DNA of 64,000 bases, from positions 35,242,896 to 35,306,895 of the forward strand of contig CM043960.1 in the NCBI GenBank assembly GCA_014529385.2, read 5' to 3'. Shown here one piece after another: positions 63,501 through 64,000 of this stretch. The stretch comes from Adiantum capillus-veneris. Its lineage: Eukaryota; Streptophyta; Polypodiopsida; Polypodiales; Pteridaceae. Below the pieces are notes generated by a model that saw only the letters and a program-made list of their open reading frames with translations, did not search any database and was not told the DNA's origin. A program made the position numbers and the translations under genes. The stretch's first letter is position 1; each line of letters opens with the position of its first letter.

Positions 63501-64000
63501 GACGCAGGATGTTAAGGAGTTGAGGGAATCTATAGCATGCACAAGATTGCATCAAGGGCAAGATAACTGGGAGATATCCAGCTTTCAAAAATAGAAAAGA
63601 CACGGAACAATGAAAAAAACCTAAATGGAAACTGAGCAAGTCAGATGAGATAAAGGAAAAAGAACCTCCAATGACTAGAACAAAATAAAAAGGAAAGTAT
63701 AGAGAGTTGAAATGAACCCTGAAGGAGGTCTAGACTACTGTGATGGAGTCAGAGAGCGATAAACTAGGGGCAATCAGTGTTCCTTTGCACTACAAAAAGT
63801 ACACTCTACAAGACAAATAGATCATAGTAGAGCAGCTAGTGAGACAACCCAAGGAACTAGGAAAATCTTATGAGGGTCCTAAAAATGCCAAAGAAATTGA
63901 CCTCCCAGAGCGAGGAGAAGACTCAAAGCCACCATACATAGCTACAAATTTGTCTCAAGAAGAGAAAGAGATTCTCATTCAAATGTTAAGGAAGTACAAG
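63500..64000 (+). pseudogene. Pre-RT region of element 4, protease deleted
   Basis: From about 63525 the sequence matches element 1 from about 10465 onward: 'gcacaagattg..tcaaggacaagat', then HYKKYTLQD, KSYEGPKNAK and the acidic stretch before RT. Element 1's 8840-10460, which holds the protease, has no counterpart. The RT domain itself starts after the window end. Confidence 0.7.

Larger units (their letters stand above)
61694..64000 (+). mobile_element. Ty3/gypsy element 4, relative of element 1, starting at gag and running off the window
   Basis: It follows LTR D without a gap. Sequence from 61694 is homologous to element 1 from about 7005 (agtggatc, then gacca.ttagcaagct). It continues through gag, zinc knuckles and Gag tail, then jumps over the protease region and meets the pre-RT segment. 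The last bases (YIATNLSQEEKEILIQMLRK) are just before the RT domain. Every part has stops. The rest lies beyond the window. Confidence 0.8.

Overview
The window looks like transposon-rich nuclear DNA of a land plant. It is AT-rich, carries long CA, GA and CT microsatellites, and is made almost entirely of decayed plant-type LTR retrotransposons (Ty3/gypsy Tat/Athila-like and chromovirus-like, Ty1/copia) plus one plant-type LINE with a DUF4283 ORF1 and a zf-RVT domain. I see no intact host gene, no tRNA or rRNA and nothing bacterial. The exact plant group cannot be told from the sequence.

Layout. 1-3.1 kb: old non-coding DNA with a gag relic of the same family as element 1. 3.1-15.1 kb: Ty3/gypsy element 1 (plus strand), with an LTR, a tRNA-Asp-type primer site, a leader with a diverged 280-bp tandem repeat, gag, protease, RT, RNase H, integrase with two H2C2 modules, and a basic 3' ORF. 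15.1-20.4 kb: microsatellites, a SWIM zinc-finger relic (minus strand) and exon-like pieces of an unrecognised gene that stop at the next element. 20.4-31.5 kb: Ty3/gypsy element 2 (minus strand), with both LTRs, primer site, polypurine tract, gag-pol and a 4-kb extra coding region after integrase. 31.8-40.7 kb: copia element 1 (minus strand, 5' truncated), split inside its RT by a chromovirus-like gypsy element 3 (plus strand, 33856-38832) with a near-perfect target duplication. 42.6-45.8 kb: a LINE insertion bounded by a 15-bp target duplication, internally deleted and holding an inverted block made of a copia LTR piece and an endonuclease piece.

46.1-61.7 kb is the most unusual part: a tandem array LTR-gag-LTR-gag-LTR-gag-LTR of a gag-only (TR-GAG-like) element with LTRs of about 2.1 kb. 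One LTR is split by copia element 2 (48976-54202). Each LTR carries a TATA box, a 60-codon reading frame ending at a GTAAG donor in two of three copies, and short tandem repeats. The frame phase matches the gag reading frame downstream, which suggests that Gag may be made from a spliced RNA whose intron removes the primer site. 61.7-64 kb: element 4, a relative of element 1, joined flush to the last LTR and lacking its protease; it runs off the window.

All protein genes carry stops or frameshifts, so the pieces do not work together as a pathway; they record successive insertions. Relative order: copia 1 is older than the gypsy 3 inside it, and the gag-only array is older than the copia 2 inside it. 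Copia 2 looks youngest (LTRs about 95% identical by eye).
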